Shown: positions 36,586-44,655, counted from the stretch's first letter. The stretch: 64,000 nucleotides of DNA from Pelosinus sp. IPA-1 (GCF_030269905.1 NZ_BSVC01000003.1:310001-374000); one strand, 5' to 3'. Made by a program: numbers and translations. The notes: generated by a model not told the origin, from the letters alone.

Positions 36586-36634
36586 TTCGCTTCACTAATT
36601 GAGAATAATTTTTATTATCAATTAGTGAAGCGAA
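36586..36634 (+). promoter_or_regulatory. Long perfect hairpin in the leader of the FTR1 gene
   Basis: The arms TTCGCTTCACTAATTGA (36586-36602) and TCAATTAGTGAAGCGAA (36618-36634) are perfectly complementary over 17 bp, with a 15-base AT-rich loop. The hairpin ends 12 bases before the AAAGGAGGTGAG ribosome site. No T-run follows, so it is not a classical terminator. It could stabilise the mRNA or bind a protein. Confidence 0.6.
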
Positions 36635-36660
36635 GGAAATAGATGAAAGGAGGTGAGTAT

Positions 36661-37851
36661 GTGCGTAAATCGGTTTTGGTTTTTCTGGCGGTATTCATGT
36701 TACTAATTGGTCAAAGCATGGCTTCGGCAGCATCACAATGGAGTGGTGTAGTCGACCGCATTGAAAAAACAATGAACCAGTCTCTTGCTGTGTACAAAAG
36801 TGGAGACACAGCGGCAGCCAAGAAACTAGTCAATGATGCTTATTACGGGATTTATGAAAAAGACGGCTTTGAAAAGACGGTCAATACAACTGTATCTAGT
36901 AAAAGAGCAAATCTGACAGAGTACAAGTTTAGCGTGGTCAAAAAGCTGATGACCAACCAAGCGCCTGATACTCAAGTCAAAAAAGAAATTGACGAGATGA
37001 TCGCCATGATGCGTGAAGACGTTGTAAAGATGGGTGGCGGCAGTAAACAACAAGATTCTTGGGAAAGTTTCTGGCCTGCTTTTCTGATTCTCCTGCGCGA
37101 AGGTGCAGAAGCCATCTTAGTGATTGGCGCTATCATAGCGTATCTGATTAAGTCAGGGAATGGTCATAAAACACAGACGGTTTACTACTATTCTGGGGCA
37201 GCTGTGGTGGCTAGCTTTATTACAGCCGTTCTCTTTCGCTCCGTTGTCAGTTTGAGCGGCGCAAACCAAGAAATCATGGAAGGCGCAACAATGCTGGTGG
37301 CAGTGGCGGTTCTTTTCTCCGTAAGTTATTGGATGGGAAGTAAAGCGGATGCAAAATCATGGAATAACTACATCGAAGGTAAGGTACAAAATTCTTTGAG
37401 CAGTGGTAATACGTTGTCACTGGGAGCGGCGGCATTTCTAGCTGTGTACCGAGAAGGAGCCGAGGTTGTATTGTTCTACCAAGCGCTATTTAATAATGCG
37501 GGTGACAATATGCATATGATTTGGTTAGGGTTTGCTGCGGGAAGTATCGCTTTGGCAGTAGTGTTTGCCTTAGTTCGTTATGGTAGTTTGAGGATTCCAA
37601 CAAAGCCATTTTTTCAGGGGACTAGTATCTTGATGTGTATACTAGCAATTAGCTTTGCTGGCGGTGGTATAAAAGAGTTGCAGGAAGCTGGAGTAATCGG
37701 GATGACAAGGCTAGAAGGAAGTCCAACCATTGCACTACTTGGAGTTTATCCGACCGTAGAATCGATGTTGCCACAACTCGTTCTCATAATAATAGTTCTT
37801 AGCAATTTTATTTATCAAAAAAAGAAAAATAATAGGGAGGTCGTATCATGA
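36661..37851 (+). CDS. FTR1-family high-affinity iron permease
   Basis: An inner-membrane iron importer of the Ftr1/EfeU type. The protein of about 396 residues starts with a cleavable-looking signal (ending SMASAAS) and a periplasmic helical domain at about 26-125 of the kind found on bacterial FTR1 proteins. Seven membrane helices follow, with the two iron-binding REGAE motifs LLREGAEAILVIG (near 142) and VYREGAEVVLFYQ (near 265). GTG 36661 is chosen, because AAAGGAGGTGAG lies four to five bases upstream; ATG 36643 lies before that ribosome site. The stop overlaps the P19 start (ATGA). The operon order FTR1-P19-DUF2318-permease-permease-ATPase equals the p19 iron locus of Campylobacter jejuni. 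Confidence 0.94.
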   Translation: MRKSVLVFLAVFMLLIGQSMASAASQWSGVVDRIEKTMNQSLAVYKSGDTAAAKKLVNDAYYGIYEKDGFEKTVNTTVSSKRANLTEYKFSVVKKLMTNQAPDTQVKKEIDEMIAMMREDVVKMGGGSKQQDSWESFWPAFLILLREGAEAILVIGAIIAYLIKSGNGHKTQTVYYYSGAAVVASFITAVLFRSVVSLSGANQEIMEGATMLVAVAVLFSVSYWMGSKADAKSWNNYIEGKVQNSLSSGNTLSLGAAAFLAVYREGAEVVLFYQALFNNAGDNMHMIWLGFAAGSIALAVVFALVRYGSLRIPTKPFFQGTSILMCILAISFAGGGIKELQEAGVIGMTRLEGSPTIALLGVYPTVESMLPQLVLIIIVLSNFIYQKKKNNREVVS

Positions 37852-38405
37852 ATAATAAAAGAAAATTCTTATCTATGGTTTTTGCTGCATTTTTAACGGT
37901 GGCTGTATCTGCAGGTCAATGCTTCGCGGCTGGTTTTCAGGAGTACCCTATAGGTGATGATATCGAAGTACCTGAAGCAGGAATTAAAGTGGCGGTTGTT
38001 TATTTTCAACCCGTGCCTATGGAACCAGCGGGAATGGGTTTGACACCTGCGCAATCTGACATTCATCTTGAGACGGATATTGCTGCTATCGAAGGCAACA
38101 CGACAGGATTTGGCGTTGGTGAATGGATTCCTTTCTTAACGGTGCATTATAAATTAACACAAAAAGGCACTGGCAAAGTCATTGAAGGCAACCTTATGCC
38201 GATGAATGCTAGTGACGGCCCTCACTACGGGGCAAATGTGAAGATGAAAGGCGCCGGTACATATGATGTAGCGTTTACTATTGAATCCCCAACTCGTCAA
38301 AACTACATGTTACATGTTGATAAAGAAACAGGTGTTGAAGGTCGTTTCTGGGATAAACCCATTACTCTTCATTGGAACTTTGACTATGTTCCAAGAAGTT
38401 GGTAA
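37848..38405 (+). CDS. p19: P19/Tpd-type periplasmic iron-binding protein
   Basis: A periplasmic copper- and iron-binding protein that works with FTR1 in iron uptake (P19 of Campylobacter, FetP of E. coli, Tp34/Tpd of Treponema). The 185 residues start with a signal peptide (residues 1-27, ending CFAAGF). The immunoglobulin-like domain follows, with the metal-site blocks FQPVPMEPAGM, SDIHLETDI, GEWIPFLTVHYKLT and MPMNASDGPHYGANVKM. It starts inside the FTR1 stop with GGGAGG upstream and is followed by a strong terminator, which may lower expression of the downstream genes. Confidence 0.93.
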   Translation: MNNKRKFLSMVFAAFLTVAVSAGQCFAAGFQEYPIGDDIEVPEAGIKVAVVYFQPVPMEPAGMGLTPAQSDIHLETDIAAIEGNTTGFGVGEWIPFLTVHYKLTQKGTGKVIEGNLMPMNASDGPHYGANVKMKGAGTYDVAFTIESPTRQNYMLHVDKETGVEGRFWDKPITLHWNFDYVPRSW

Positions 38406-38416
38406 GTAAAAATGGC

Positions 38417-38445
38417 GGCCCGGGATGATTTTCCCGGGCTTTTTC
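38417..38445 (+). terminator. Intrinsic terminator after P19
   Basis: An 8-bp GC stem (GCCCGGGA at 38418-38425 with TCCCGGGC at 38432-38439) and a T-run. The genes from 38705 on need read-through or their own promoter. Confidence 0.88.
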
Positions 38446-38497
38446 ACTATATAGGAAAGTATAAGTTCTTTGGTGGTAGCATGGGAAAGAATAATGA

Positions 38498-38586
38498 TTG
38501 AACCGCAGAGGCGCAGAGTACGATGAGGGGGATTTTATAAACCTATATATTCTTTTCTCTGTGTCCTCTGTGTCTCTGTGGTTCAA
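38498..38586. repeat. Imperfect inverted repeat of the CTCTGTG type
   Basis: The arms at 38498-38518 and 38566-38586 are complementary at 18 of 21 positions (TTGAACCGCAGAG.. against ..CTCTGTGGTTCAA), around a 47-base AT-rich middle. Sequences of this accacagag/ctctgtg kind are scattered in intergenic DNA of many bacteria. A degenerate relative lies at 44219-44302. Confidence 0.7.
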
Positions 38587-38704
38587 AAAGGACGCCCTAG
38601 CGGTTTTTTTATTTTTGTAGGATATCCCATCACGGAATTGTGGAAGCCAGGATAATCTGGGCTTGTGCCTAATGTTTTAGGTAAATTGAAAAAAGGAGAG
38701 CAAT

Positions 38705-39964
38705 ATGCTGCAAATTGTACTACAAAATCTCATACCAGCAATGCAAAATGCGGTCATGGCTGTTATTCCTCTGGCAATGCTACTCGCCTTAGCCAGTAAG
38801 GAGCAGCAGGGAAAAATAAAGAAGTGGATATGGCGAGGAATCGTCTGGGGATTGCTGGGCGCTGCCTTCATTGCAACTGCCAAATTAGGCTCAAAAGCTG
38901 TGAAGCGGGAAGTATTTGAAGGTATGGTTCTTGTTGCCGGACTTTTTGGCGAAACCTTGCTGTTGGGTCTTTTTTTCTGGAATATAAGACGAGGACTTTC
39001 TCTTGGGAAGGATAAATTGCTAGGCGGGGCAGCCTGTCTTGTTGTTGCCACCTTACTTTTGTATCACGGTCTTGAAGTTATTCTTTTCCCCATTAATTTA
39101 TTTGTCTCGGCAACGGATCCGGCCAGCATGGACTTTCTCCTGCAAATCAGCGGGTTTTTACTGGGATTGTTCTTGACATGGTTGACTGGTCTAGCTGTCT
39201 TTCAGGCAGCAAAGGTTTTAATGCCTAAGAAGATTACAAGTATTCTTGCCCTGCAACTCGCAGTTATCATGACAAAACAACTAGTTATACTTATTCAGAT
39301 TATGATGGCGAGGAAACTGTTAGTCATTAAAGGGATCATGTCAATTATGGGGCCTATTATCAATCATCAAGCCTGGTTTTTATATGTCTTGCTTGCTGCC
39401 ACTCTATTGTTACCTGTCGCTTTGTTTTTACAGCGTAAGCCTGAGAGAGAGGAAGGGCTCAACCCGGCCCAGTACCGAAAGATTTTGATTGGGTTGCGCA
39501 AAAAATTGCGATGGGGTGCAGTTGTAACTTTAAGTTTACTGGTTGTATTTCTTTTCTCGACAGCTGGCAAAAGTTACGCTGACGAAAAGGCCGAAATTGT
39601 TCCGGCTGTACCTGTAGTAGCAGAACAAGGACAAGTGCTAATTCCCTTGGAACAAGTTTCAGATGGGCATCTACATCGCTTTTCCTATCAGTCCTCGACT
39701 GGTGAAATTGTACGGTTTATTGTCATTAAAAAGAGCGGTTCTGCTTATGGCGTAGGGTTTGATGCTTGCGAAATTTGCGGGGCAACAGGCTATTTTGAAC
39801 GGGATAATCAGGTTGTCTGCGCTCTTTGTGATGTGGTGATGAATACAGCGACCATTGGTTTCAAAGGGGGTTGTAATCCAATTCCAGTTGAGTACAAAGT
39901 AGCTGAGGGAAAAATCATGGTAGAAGCGGCTGGTTTGGAAAAAGAGAAGGACCGGTTTAAGTAA
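38705..39964 (+). CDS. DUF2318 membrane protein with C-terminal Cys motifs
   Basis: A predicted inner-membrane metal or redox protein of the FTR1-P19 system. The 419 residues hold eight or so membrane helices (first about 15-30, last about 290-308), then a periplasmic domain from about 315. That domain has FDACEICGATGYFERDNQVV and CALCDVVMN: two CxxC pairs and a Gly-Tyr between them, typical of DUF2318 and suited to binding iron, an Fe-S centre or heme-like cofactor. AAAAAGGAGAG precedes the ATG. The C. jejuni homologue position is Cj1660, whose function is not firmly known. It is 299 bases from P19, unlike the tight spacing of the rest of the operon. Confidence 0.85.
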   Translation: MLQIVLQNLIPAMQNAVMAVIPLAMLLALASKEQQGKIKKWIWRGIVWGLLGAAFIATAKLGSKAVKREVFEGMVLVAGLFGETLLLGLFFWNIRRGLSLGKDKLLGGAACLVVATLLLYHGLEVILFPINLFVSATDPASMDFLLQISGFLLGLFLTWLTGLAVFQAAKVLMPKKITSILALQLAVIMTKQLVILIQIMMARKLLVIKGIMSIMGPIINHQAWFLYVLLAATLLLPVALFLQRKPEREEGLNPAQYRKILIGLRKKLRWGAVVTLSLLVVFLFSTAGKSYADEKAEIVPAVPVVAEQGQVLIPLEQVSDGHLHRFSYQSSTGEIVRFIVIKKSGSAYGVGFDACEICGATGYFERDNQVVCALCDVVMNTATIGFKGGCNPIPVEYKVAEGKIMVEAAGLEKEKDRFK

Positions 39965-39977
39965 GGGAGGATGAATT

Positions 39978-41264
39978 ATGTTTTGGCAGATGCTGAAAGG
40001 CGCTCTTGTCAGGCAGGGCCGAAAAATGTTAATGGTAGCTGTTACCATTGCATTAGGCGTTTCGCTGACTACAGCCATGCTTAATGTGATGCTAGATGTC
40101 GGTGATAAAGTCAATCGAGAATTAAAAGCATATGGGGCAAATATTGTAGTGACTCCTAGGGCAGCTTCCGTATTACGAGAGATTTATGGACTAGAAAGTG
40201 GTTCCGGGGGAGCCGGACAGTATTTGCAAGAAAATGACGTTGGTAAGTTAAAGACTATCTTTTGGTCTAATAATATTGTGGGCTTTGCGCCATCGTTGGA
40301 AGCGCAGGTGGGCGTTGGATCAAGTAACACGAATGTAACTATGGTAGGAACATGGTTTAATCGACGTTTAGATCTGCCTACAGGTGAGATAGTGGAAACT
40401 GGCATTAAACAGTTAAAATCCTGGTGGACTGTTGAAGGCAACTGGATTGACGATAATGACGTCAATGGTGCTATGGTTGGCTCTGTATTAGCAGGTAAGT
40501 TAGGTATTCACTTAGGGGATACAATTGAAATGGCAGTACCTGGTGGTTCACGAGAAAAACTGATAGTGCAGGGGATTTTTAATAGTGGCGGTCCAGAGGA
40601 CGAACAAATCTTTGTCACCTTGCCTTATATTCAACAGGCATTGAAGCTACAGGGAAAAGTCGGAAAAATAGAAGTCAGTGCCATTACCACGCCAGAAAAT
40701 GAACTGGCTCGTAAAGCAGCTCATGATCCCAAAAGTCTTTCCCTAAAAGAATGGGAAACTTGGTATTGTACCGCTTATGTAAGTTCGATTTCTTATCAGA
40801 TTGAAGAAGCTGTAGATGGCTCTAGGGCTAAACCTGTTCGCCAAGTAGCTGAATCCGAAGGAGCGATTTTGCAAAAAACACAGTTATTAATGTTATTAAT
40901 TACAATACTTAGTTTAGCTGGATCTGCCTTAGGCATTTCTAATTTGCTGACAGCCAATGTTATGGAACGCAGTCGTGAATTCGGTTTGCTAAAGGCCCTA
41001 GGCGCGACGGATAGGGATGTATTATTACTGACCCTTGCTGAAATCATGATGACGGGCCTTGCTGGCGGCGTAGCAGGTTACTTTATTGGCCTAGGATTTG
41101 CACAGATTATTGGCCAAAATGTTTTTGGTTCCGCTGTTGCCATTAATCTCATGGTCATTCCGTGGGTAGTGGTATCTGTTATCTTAATTACTTTGGTCGG
41201 TAGTCTTCCAGCTATACGAATGCTCTTATCGCTGCGTCCGGCAGCAGTACTTCATGGCAGGTGA
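39978..41264 (+). CDS. ABC transporter permease of MacB/FtsX type (iron locus, first)
   Basis: The membrane subunit of an ABC complex that probably acts on the periplasmic side rather than transporting a nutrient. The 428 residues have helix 1 at about 17-38, a large extracytoplasmic domain to about 300, and three helices in the FtsX domain (LLITILSLAGSALGISNLL; LTLAEIMMTGLAGGVAGY; VVSVILITLVGSLPAI). AAGGGAGGAT precedes the ATG. It overlaps the next permease frame slightly. Together with the next two genes it corresponds to Cj1661-Cj1663 of the Campylobacter p19 locus. Confidence 0.9.
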   Translation: MFWQMLKGALVRQGRKMLMVAVTIALGVSLTTAMLNVMLDVGDKVNRELKAYGANIVVTPRAASVLREIYGLESGSGGAGQYLQENDVGKLKTIFWSNNIVGFAPSLEAQVGVGSSNTNVTMVGTWFNRRLDLPTGEIVETGIKQLKSWWTVEGNWIDDNDVNGAMVGSVLAGKLGIHLGDTIEMAVPGGSREKLIVQGIFNSGGPEDEQIFVTLPYIQQALKLQGKVGKIEVSAITTPENELARKAAHDPKSLSLKEWETWYCTAYVSSISYQIEEAVDGSRAKPVRQVAESEGAILQKTQLLMLLITILSLAGSALGISNLLTANVMERSREFGLLKALGATDRDVLLLTLAEIMMTGLAGGVAGYFIGLGFAQIIGQNVFGSAVAINLMVIPWVVVSVILITLVGSLPAIRMLLSLRPAAVLHGR

Positions 41265-41271
41265 TAAAAAA

Positions 41272-42402
41272 ATGACAAAACAGTCTATGTACTTCAAAAT
41301 GATTTGGCATGCCTTGCTTCGCCGTCGCTCTCGGATGTTGATCGCATTATTGGCGGTAGCGATTGGTGCAACAGTTGTATCAGGACTTGTTACAATTTAT
41401 TATGATGTCCCTCGCCAAATGGGCAGGGAGTTTCGTTCCTATGGTGCCAATCTGCTATTATTACCAGCTGGTGATCAACAGATACTGACAGAGGCTGAAA
41501 TCGATAAAGCCACTAATTTGGTGCCAGCAGAAAAACTGATTGGTATTGCCCCTTATCTTTATGATCGCATTAAGGTGAATGAGCAGCCTTTATTGGCTGC
41601 AGGTACTCGTTTTCAAGCGGTAAAGAAGGTAAGTCCTTATTGGCAGATCCGGGGTGCTTGGCCGGAGGAAAAGTCAGAGGAGATTGTTCTTGGTTCTGAG
41701 GTAGCCGAGCGGTTACAGGTAGAACCAGGGCAGATGGTGACCCTGTCGGCGGCTGGCAATGAAGCGGAAAAGAAGGTAAAGGTTGCTGGTATTGTTCGAA
41801 CTGGTGGCTCGGAAGAAAATTTTGTATTTCTTGATCTTTCCTTATTACAACAGATGCTTCATAAAGAAGGCAGAATCAGTGTTGCACAAACTAGCGTAAC
41901 GGCCAATGAAACAGAATTGAACGATTTGACGCAAGCCATAGGGGAGCAAGTTCCTAGTGTGCTGCCACGTTTGGTGAAGCAGGTAACACAGTCGGAACAG
42001 ACTGTGCTAGGTAAGTTACAAGCTTTGGTTTACCTAGTTACTATCGTAGTTTTATTGTTAACACTGATTTGTGTGGCAACGACGATGATGGCTGTAGTGA
42101 CGGAACGTCGTAAAGAGATTGGTTTGAAAAAAGCGTTAGGTGCAGAAAATCGCAGTATAATATTAGAATTTTTAGGGGAAGGCTTGGCACTGGGGGCGTT
42201 AGGTGGCTTAATGGGAACAGTTTTAGGTTTCTTTTTTGCCCAGGCGGTGAGTGTTAATGTATTTGGCAGAGGAATTTCATTCCAGCCTTTGATTGCACTA
42301 CTTGCCTTAGTTGTATCGATTACAGTCACTGGCTTGGCTTGTCTTGTGCCAGTAAAGATTGCGACAGATGTTGAACCAGCAATTGTGCTCAGGGGCGAAT
42401 AA
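41272..42402 (+). CDS. ABC transporter permease of MacB/FtsX type (iron locus, second)
   Basis: The second membrane subunit, paralogous to the preceding one. The protein of about 376 residues has the same layout: N-terminal helix (about 17-38), extracytoplasmic domain, then FtsX helices (LVTIVVLLLTLICVATTMM; GEGLALGALGGLMGTVLGF; LIALLALVVSITVTGL). ATG 41272 is preferred, with AGGTGAT seven bases upstream, partly inside the previous stop. ATG 41254 overlaps the upstream gene by 11 bases and lacks a ribosome site. The ATPase gene follows after 14 bases. Confidence 0.9.
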   Translation: MTKQSMYFKMIWHALLRRRSRMLIALLAVAIGATVVSGLVTIYYDVPRQMGREFRSYGANLLLLPAGDQQILTEAEIDKATNLVPAEKLIGIAPYLYDRIKVNEQPLLAAGTRFQAVKKVSPYWQIRGAWPEEKSEEIVLGSEVAERLQVEPGQMVTLSAAGNEAEKKVKVAGIVRTGGSEENFVFLDLSLLQQMLHKEGRISVAQTSVTANETELNDLTQAIGEQVPSVLPRLVKQVTQSEQTVLGKLQALVYLVTIVVLLLTLICVATTMMAVVTERRKEIGLKKALGAENRSIILEFLGEGLALGALGGLMGTVLGFFFAQAVSVNVFGRGISFQPLIALLALVVSITVTGLACLVPVKIATDVEPAIVLRGE

Positions 42403-42416
42403 GGAGGTTAATTATA

Positions 42417-43079
42417 GTGAGTTTACTAGAGTTACAGGATGTTTCGATGATCTATGGAAGTGTGAAGGCCCTGCAAAAGATTGATTTAACGGTACAGAAA
42501 GGTGAGTGGCTGGCACTCATGGGACCTTCTGGTTCCGGTAAGACAACCTTAATGAATATTATTGGATGTATGGATAAAGCATCTAGCGGTTCTATTGTGT
42601 TAGATGGGGTTGATTTTTCTGATGTTAGTGCACGCAATCTTACTATGGTACGTCGCGACAAAATCGGTCTAGTTTTTCAGCAGTTTCATCTGGTTCCTTA
42701 TTTAACGGCGCTAGAAAATATTATGGTAGCACAATATTATCACAGTATGCCTGATGAGACGGAAGCGTTGGCGGCATTAGAACGGGTGGGACTCAAAGAG
42801 AGGGCTAGCCATTTGCCAAGTCAGCTTTCTGGTGGAGAGCAGCAGCGTGTGTGTATCGCTCGTGCCTTAATTAATTATCCTATGCTGATCTTAGCAGATG
42901 AGCCAACTGGTAATTTGGATGAGGTGAATGCCAATATTGTCATGAGTCTTTTCCGAGAGCTGCATGAAGAAGGGCATACGATTATTATGGTCACCCACGA
43001 TCCGGAAGTTGCGGATCAGGCTCAGCGCTGCATCGTCTTGGAACATGGGAAAATTGCTAGTTTCAAACAGAATCGCTAA
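42417..43079 (+). CDS. ABC transporter ATP-binding protein (LolD/MacB type)
   Basis: The ATPase that powers the two FtsX-type permeases. The 220 residues carry Walker A GPSGSGKTTLMNIIG (about 36-50), Q-loop FQQFHLVPYLT, signature LSGGEQQRVCIARAL (about 140), Walker B MLILADEPTGNLD and the switch His in MVTHDPEVADQA. The start is GTG 42417, with AAGGAGG nine bases upstream. It sits between the permeases and the FMN-binding lipoprotein gene, 18 bases from the latter. Confidence 0.95.
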   Translation: MSLLELQDVSMIYGSVKALQKIDLTVQKGEWLALMGPSGSGKTTLMNIIGCMDKASSGSIVLDGVDFSDVSARNLTMVRRDKIGLVFQQFHLVPYLTALENIMVAQYYHSMPDETEALAALERVGLKERASHLPSQLSGGEQQRVCIARALINYPMLILADEPTGNLDEVNANIVMSLFRELHEEGHTIIMVTHDPEVADQAQRCIVLEHGKIASFKQNR

Positions 43080-43097
43080 GGACAGGAGGAGAAGGCC

Positions 43098-43565
43098 ATG
43101 AAAAGAAAATATATATTGCTGATGATCGGTGCCCTAACAGTAAGTTTACTTACTGGCTGTGGTCAAAAAACTGCCGAAGATCATTCGGGTCATACCAATC
43201 ATGCCAGTGCTCATACTGGAGCCTATAAGGACGGAACATATACGGCAAAAAGTAGTCCTGATGAACGGGGAGCAATAGGTGAGATTACGCTAACGATCAA
43301 AGAGGGTAAGATCACTCAGGCTGATTATAAGGGGATTCAGAAAGACGGTAAAGTCAAGGATGCCGATTATGGAAAAACAAATGGTAAAATAGAAAACCCT
43401 GAATTCTACAAGAAGGCCCAGCAAGGATTAAAGGGGGCCATGAGCTATGGACCTAGGCTGATAGAAACACAAAATCTTGATAAGGTAGACTCTGTATCTG
43501 GGGCAACTCTTTCCTATAAACAGTTTACTGAAGCAGGGCACAAAGCTTTGGATCAGGCCCATTGA
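43098..43565 (+). CDS. FMN-binding domain lipoprotein
   Basis: A predicted extracytoplasmic flavoprotein. The 155 residues begin with a signal peptide and lipobox LLTGCG (Cys at about 21), then a His-rich segment (DHSGHTNHASAHTG) that may bind metal. The FMN-bind domain ends in VDSVSGATLSYKQF, where the Thr of SGAT is the usual site of covalent FMN attachment. ACAGGAGGAG precedes the ATG. It is the last gene of the iron operon and takes the place held by thioredoxin-like genes (Cj1664-Cj1665) in Campylobacter. I infer an electron-transfer role, perhaps ferric reduction for FTR1, but attachment and function are unproven. Confidence 0.88.
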   Translation: MKRKYILLMIGALTVSLLTGCGQKTAEDHSGHTNHASAHTGAYKDGTYTAKSSPDERGAIGEITLTIKEGKITQADYKGIQKDGKVKDADYGKTNGKIENPEFYKKAQQGLKGAMSYGPRLIETQNLDKVDSVSGATLSYKQFTEAGHKALDQAH

Positions 43566-43594
43566 GGTTGGTTTCCTATTAGGCTTAATTGAAA

Positions 43595-43637
43595 AAAAGA
43601 CTCAACGAGCAGAACAGTACTGCTTGTTGAGTCTTTT
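43595..43637 (+). terminator. Intrinsic terminator of the iron operon
   Basis: An 18-bp stem with one G-T pair (43595-43612 with 43620-43637), a 7-nt loop and a terminal T-run. Repeat copy A begins three bases later. Confidence 0.92.
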
Positions 43638-43640
43638 GTT

Positions 43641-43738
43641 ACGGAATCAGAAAGTATAGCACTTTCTTGATTCCAAGTAAGAACGACTAAGGCTTCTGCC
43701 TGCGTCCGAGGACTTGGCACAAGCCAAGTCTTTTCTTA
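43641..43738. repeat. Dispersed two-hairpin repeat, copy A
   Basis: A 98-bp unit starting ACGGAATCAG and ending AAGTCTTTTCTTA. Hairpin one pairs GGAATCA-GAAAGT with ACTTTCTTGATTCC; hairpin two is GACTTGGC-acaa-GCCAAGTC. Between them is the conserved AAGTAAGAACGACTAAGG. Copy B at 44656 differs at five positions; copy C at 61918 differs at about a dozen. The stretch 43739-43899 holds nothing else. Confidence 0.88.
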
Positions 43739-43899
43739 TATAAAGTTTAATTTATATTAGGTTTTTTTATGAAATTCTTAAATACTAAATAATTTTATAA
43801 TAATAAATGTGTATATTAGTAACAAAGGATTGTAGACAATCCCCCTATTTTTGTTCCAAGGAACAATAAAATGGAGAGTGATATGTAATAGATAGTAAC

Positions 43900-44163
43900 T
43901 TGATTGATTTTTCTAAGTTTACACCGAATAAGCAAGGTATGATAAACACGGAAGCAGCTAAGAAATATTTTATTGCTGAAGTGTTGCCTTATGTGTGCGG
44001 GGATAGTTTGCAAAGACTAATCACGGCAAACATTTCTGGGAATGCACAATTAATACAACTGGAAATGAAGAGAATGTTTATTGAGGCGGAGTTAATGAGG
44101 CCAACTAATACAGATACAAATAGTTTGCAAACGTTTTTTGACAAGCCGAAAGTTTTACCGTGA
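43900..44163 (+). CDS. Small hypothetical protein
   Basis: An 87-residue acidic-to-neutral protein that I do not recognise (begins IDFSKFTPNKQGMINTEAA, ends DKPKVLP). It has no signal or membrane segment and reads as a helical soluble protein. The start is unclear. TTG 43900 has no ribosome site, while the good GGAGAG at 43873-43878 points to ATG 43883, which lies in another frame and meets TAA at once. A two-base insertion there would explain this, so the gene may be damaged at its 5' end. It lies alone between repeat copy A and the element at 44164. Confidence 0.45.
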   Translation: MIDFSKFTPNKQGMINTEAAKKYFIAEVLPYVCGDSLQRLITANISGNAQLIQLEMKRMFIEAELMRPTNTDTNSLQTFFDKPKVLP

Positions 44164-44346
44164 ACAAGTATAAGAAACGTTAAACACACTCCTTGTGCCT
44201 ATTGAGAAAATCATTTTAAATACGCAGACATGAAGAATTTGAAGGACATTGAAATAAATATATATCCCTCTGTGTTCTTCGTGCTTCTTCGCGACCTTTG
44301 TGTTTTATACGTTTTAAGATGACTACAAGTACAAGAAATACGTTAA
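44164..44346. repeat. Short direct repeats bracketing a CTCTGTG-type element
   Basis: ACAAGTATAAGAAACGTTAA (44164-44183) recurs as ACAAGTACAAGAAA-ta-CGTTAA (44325-44346). Between them lie about 140 bases with a degenerate inverted repeat, whose right half (44267-44302) reads CCTCTGTGTTCTTCGTG and CGCGACCTTTGTG. This looks like a small insertion with duplicated flanks. Confidence 0.45.
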
Positions 44347-44429
44347 GAAAACTAGATAAATTGATACCTTCCTAATAAAATTTCAAACTTAGAAAATACT
44401 AATAGAAGGATTAAAAGGAGGTATTTATT

Positions 44430-44603
44430 ATGACTGAAAATCGTTCAAAAGAAAAGTTCTTAGCAAATTCCATCGAGCGGCATGAAACCGCGGCTTGGCG
44501 TGGGCATATCGAAAGTACGAAGCCTGAGTCAAATGTTCCGATTCCCAGTGAAGAGTCCGTGATTGAGGCTAGGGAATGGGTAAATACAAACTCCTTGTCG
44601 TAA
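44430..44603 (+). CDS. Small spore protein, DUF3787 (CDIF630_02480-like) family
   Basis: A 57-residue protein starting MTENRSKEKF, with the family blocks ERHETAAW (about 16-23) and KPESNVPIPSEESVIEAREWV (about 31-51). The pattern His-(D/E)-T-A-A-W followed by SxVxIPSE..V is what I recall for short spore-surface proteins of Clostridia. AAAAGGAGG precedes the ATG at nine bases. The gene stands alone and ends at a strong terminator. The germination genes in the window agree with a spore-forming host. Spore localisation is inference from the family. Confidence 0.7.
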   Translation: MTENRSKEKFLANSIERHETAAWRGHIESTKPESNVPIPSEESVIEAREWVNTNSLS

Positions 44604-44614
44604 CTTTTTAAAGT

Positions 44615-44655
44615 AAAATCAGGGTGTCTCAAATATTGAGACACCCTGATTTTTT
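44615..44655. terminator. Intrinsic terminator after the small spore-protein gene
   Basis: A perfect 18-bp stem (44615-44632 with 44636-44653) and a 3-nt loop, then T's. Repeat copy B begins at the next base. The symmetric A and T tracts could also serve nifJ on -. Confidence 0.93.

Noticed and set aside
36643-36660. ATG 36643 as start of the FTR1 gene
   Set aside because: This ATG lies upstream of the AAAGGAGGTGAG ribosome site that serves GTG 36661; the signal peptide starts at the GTG.
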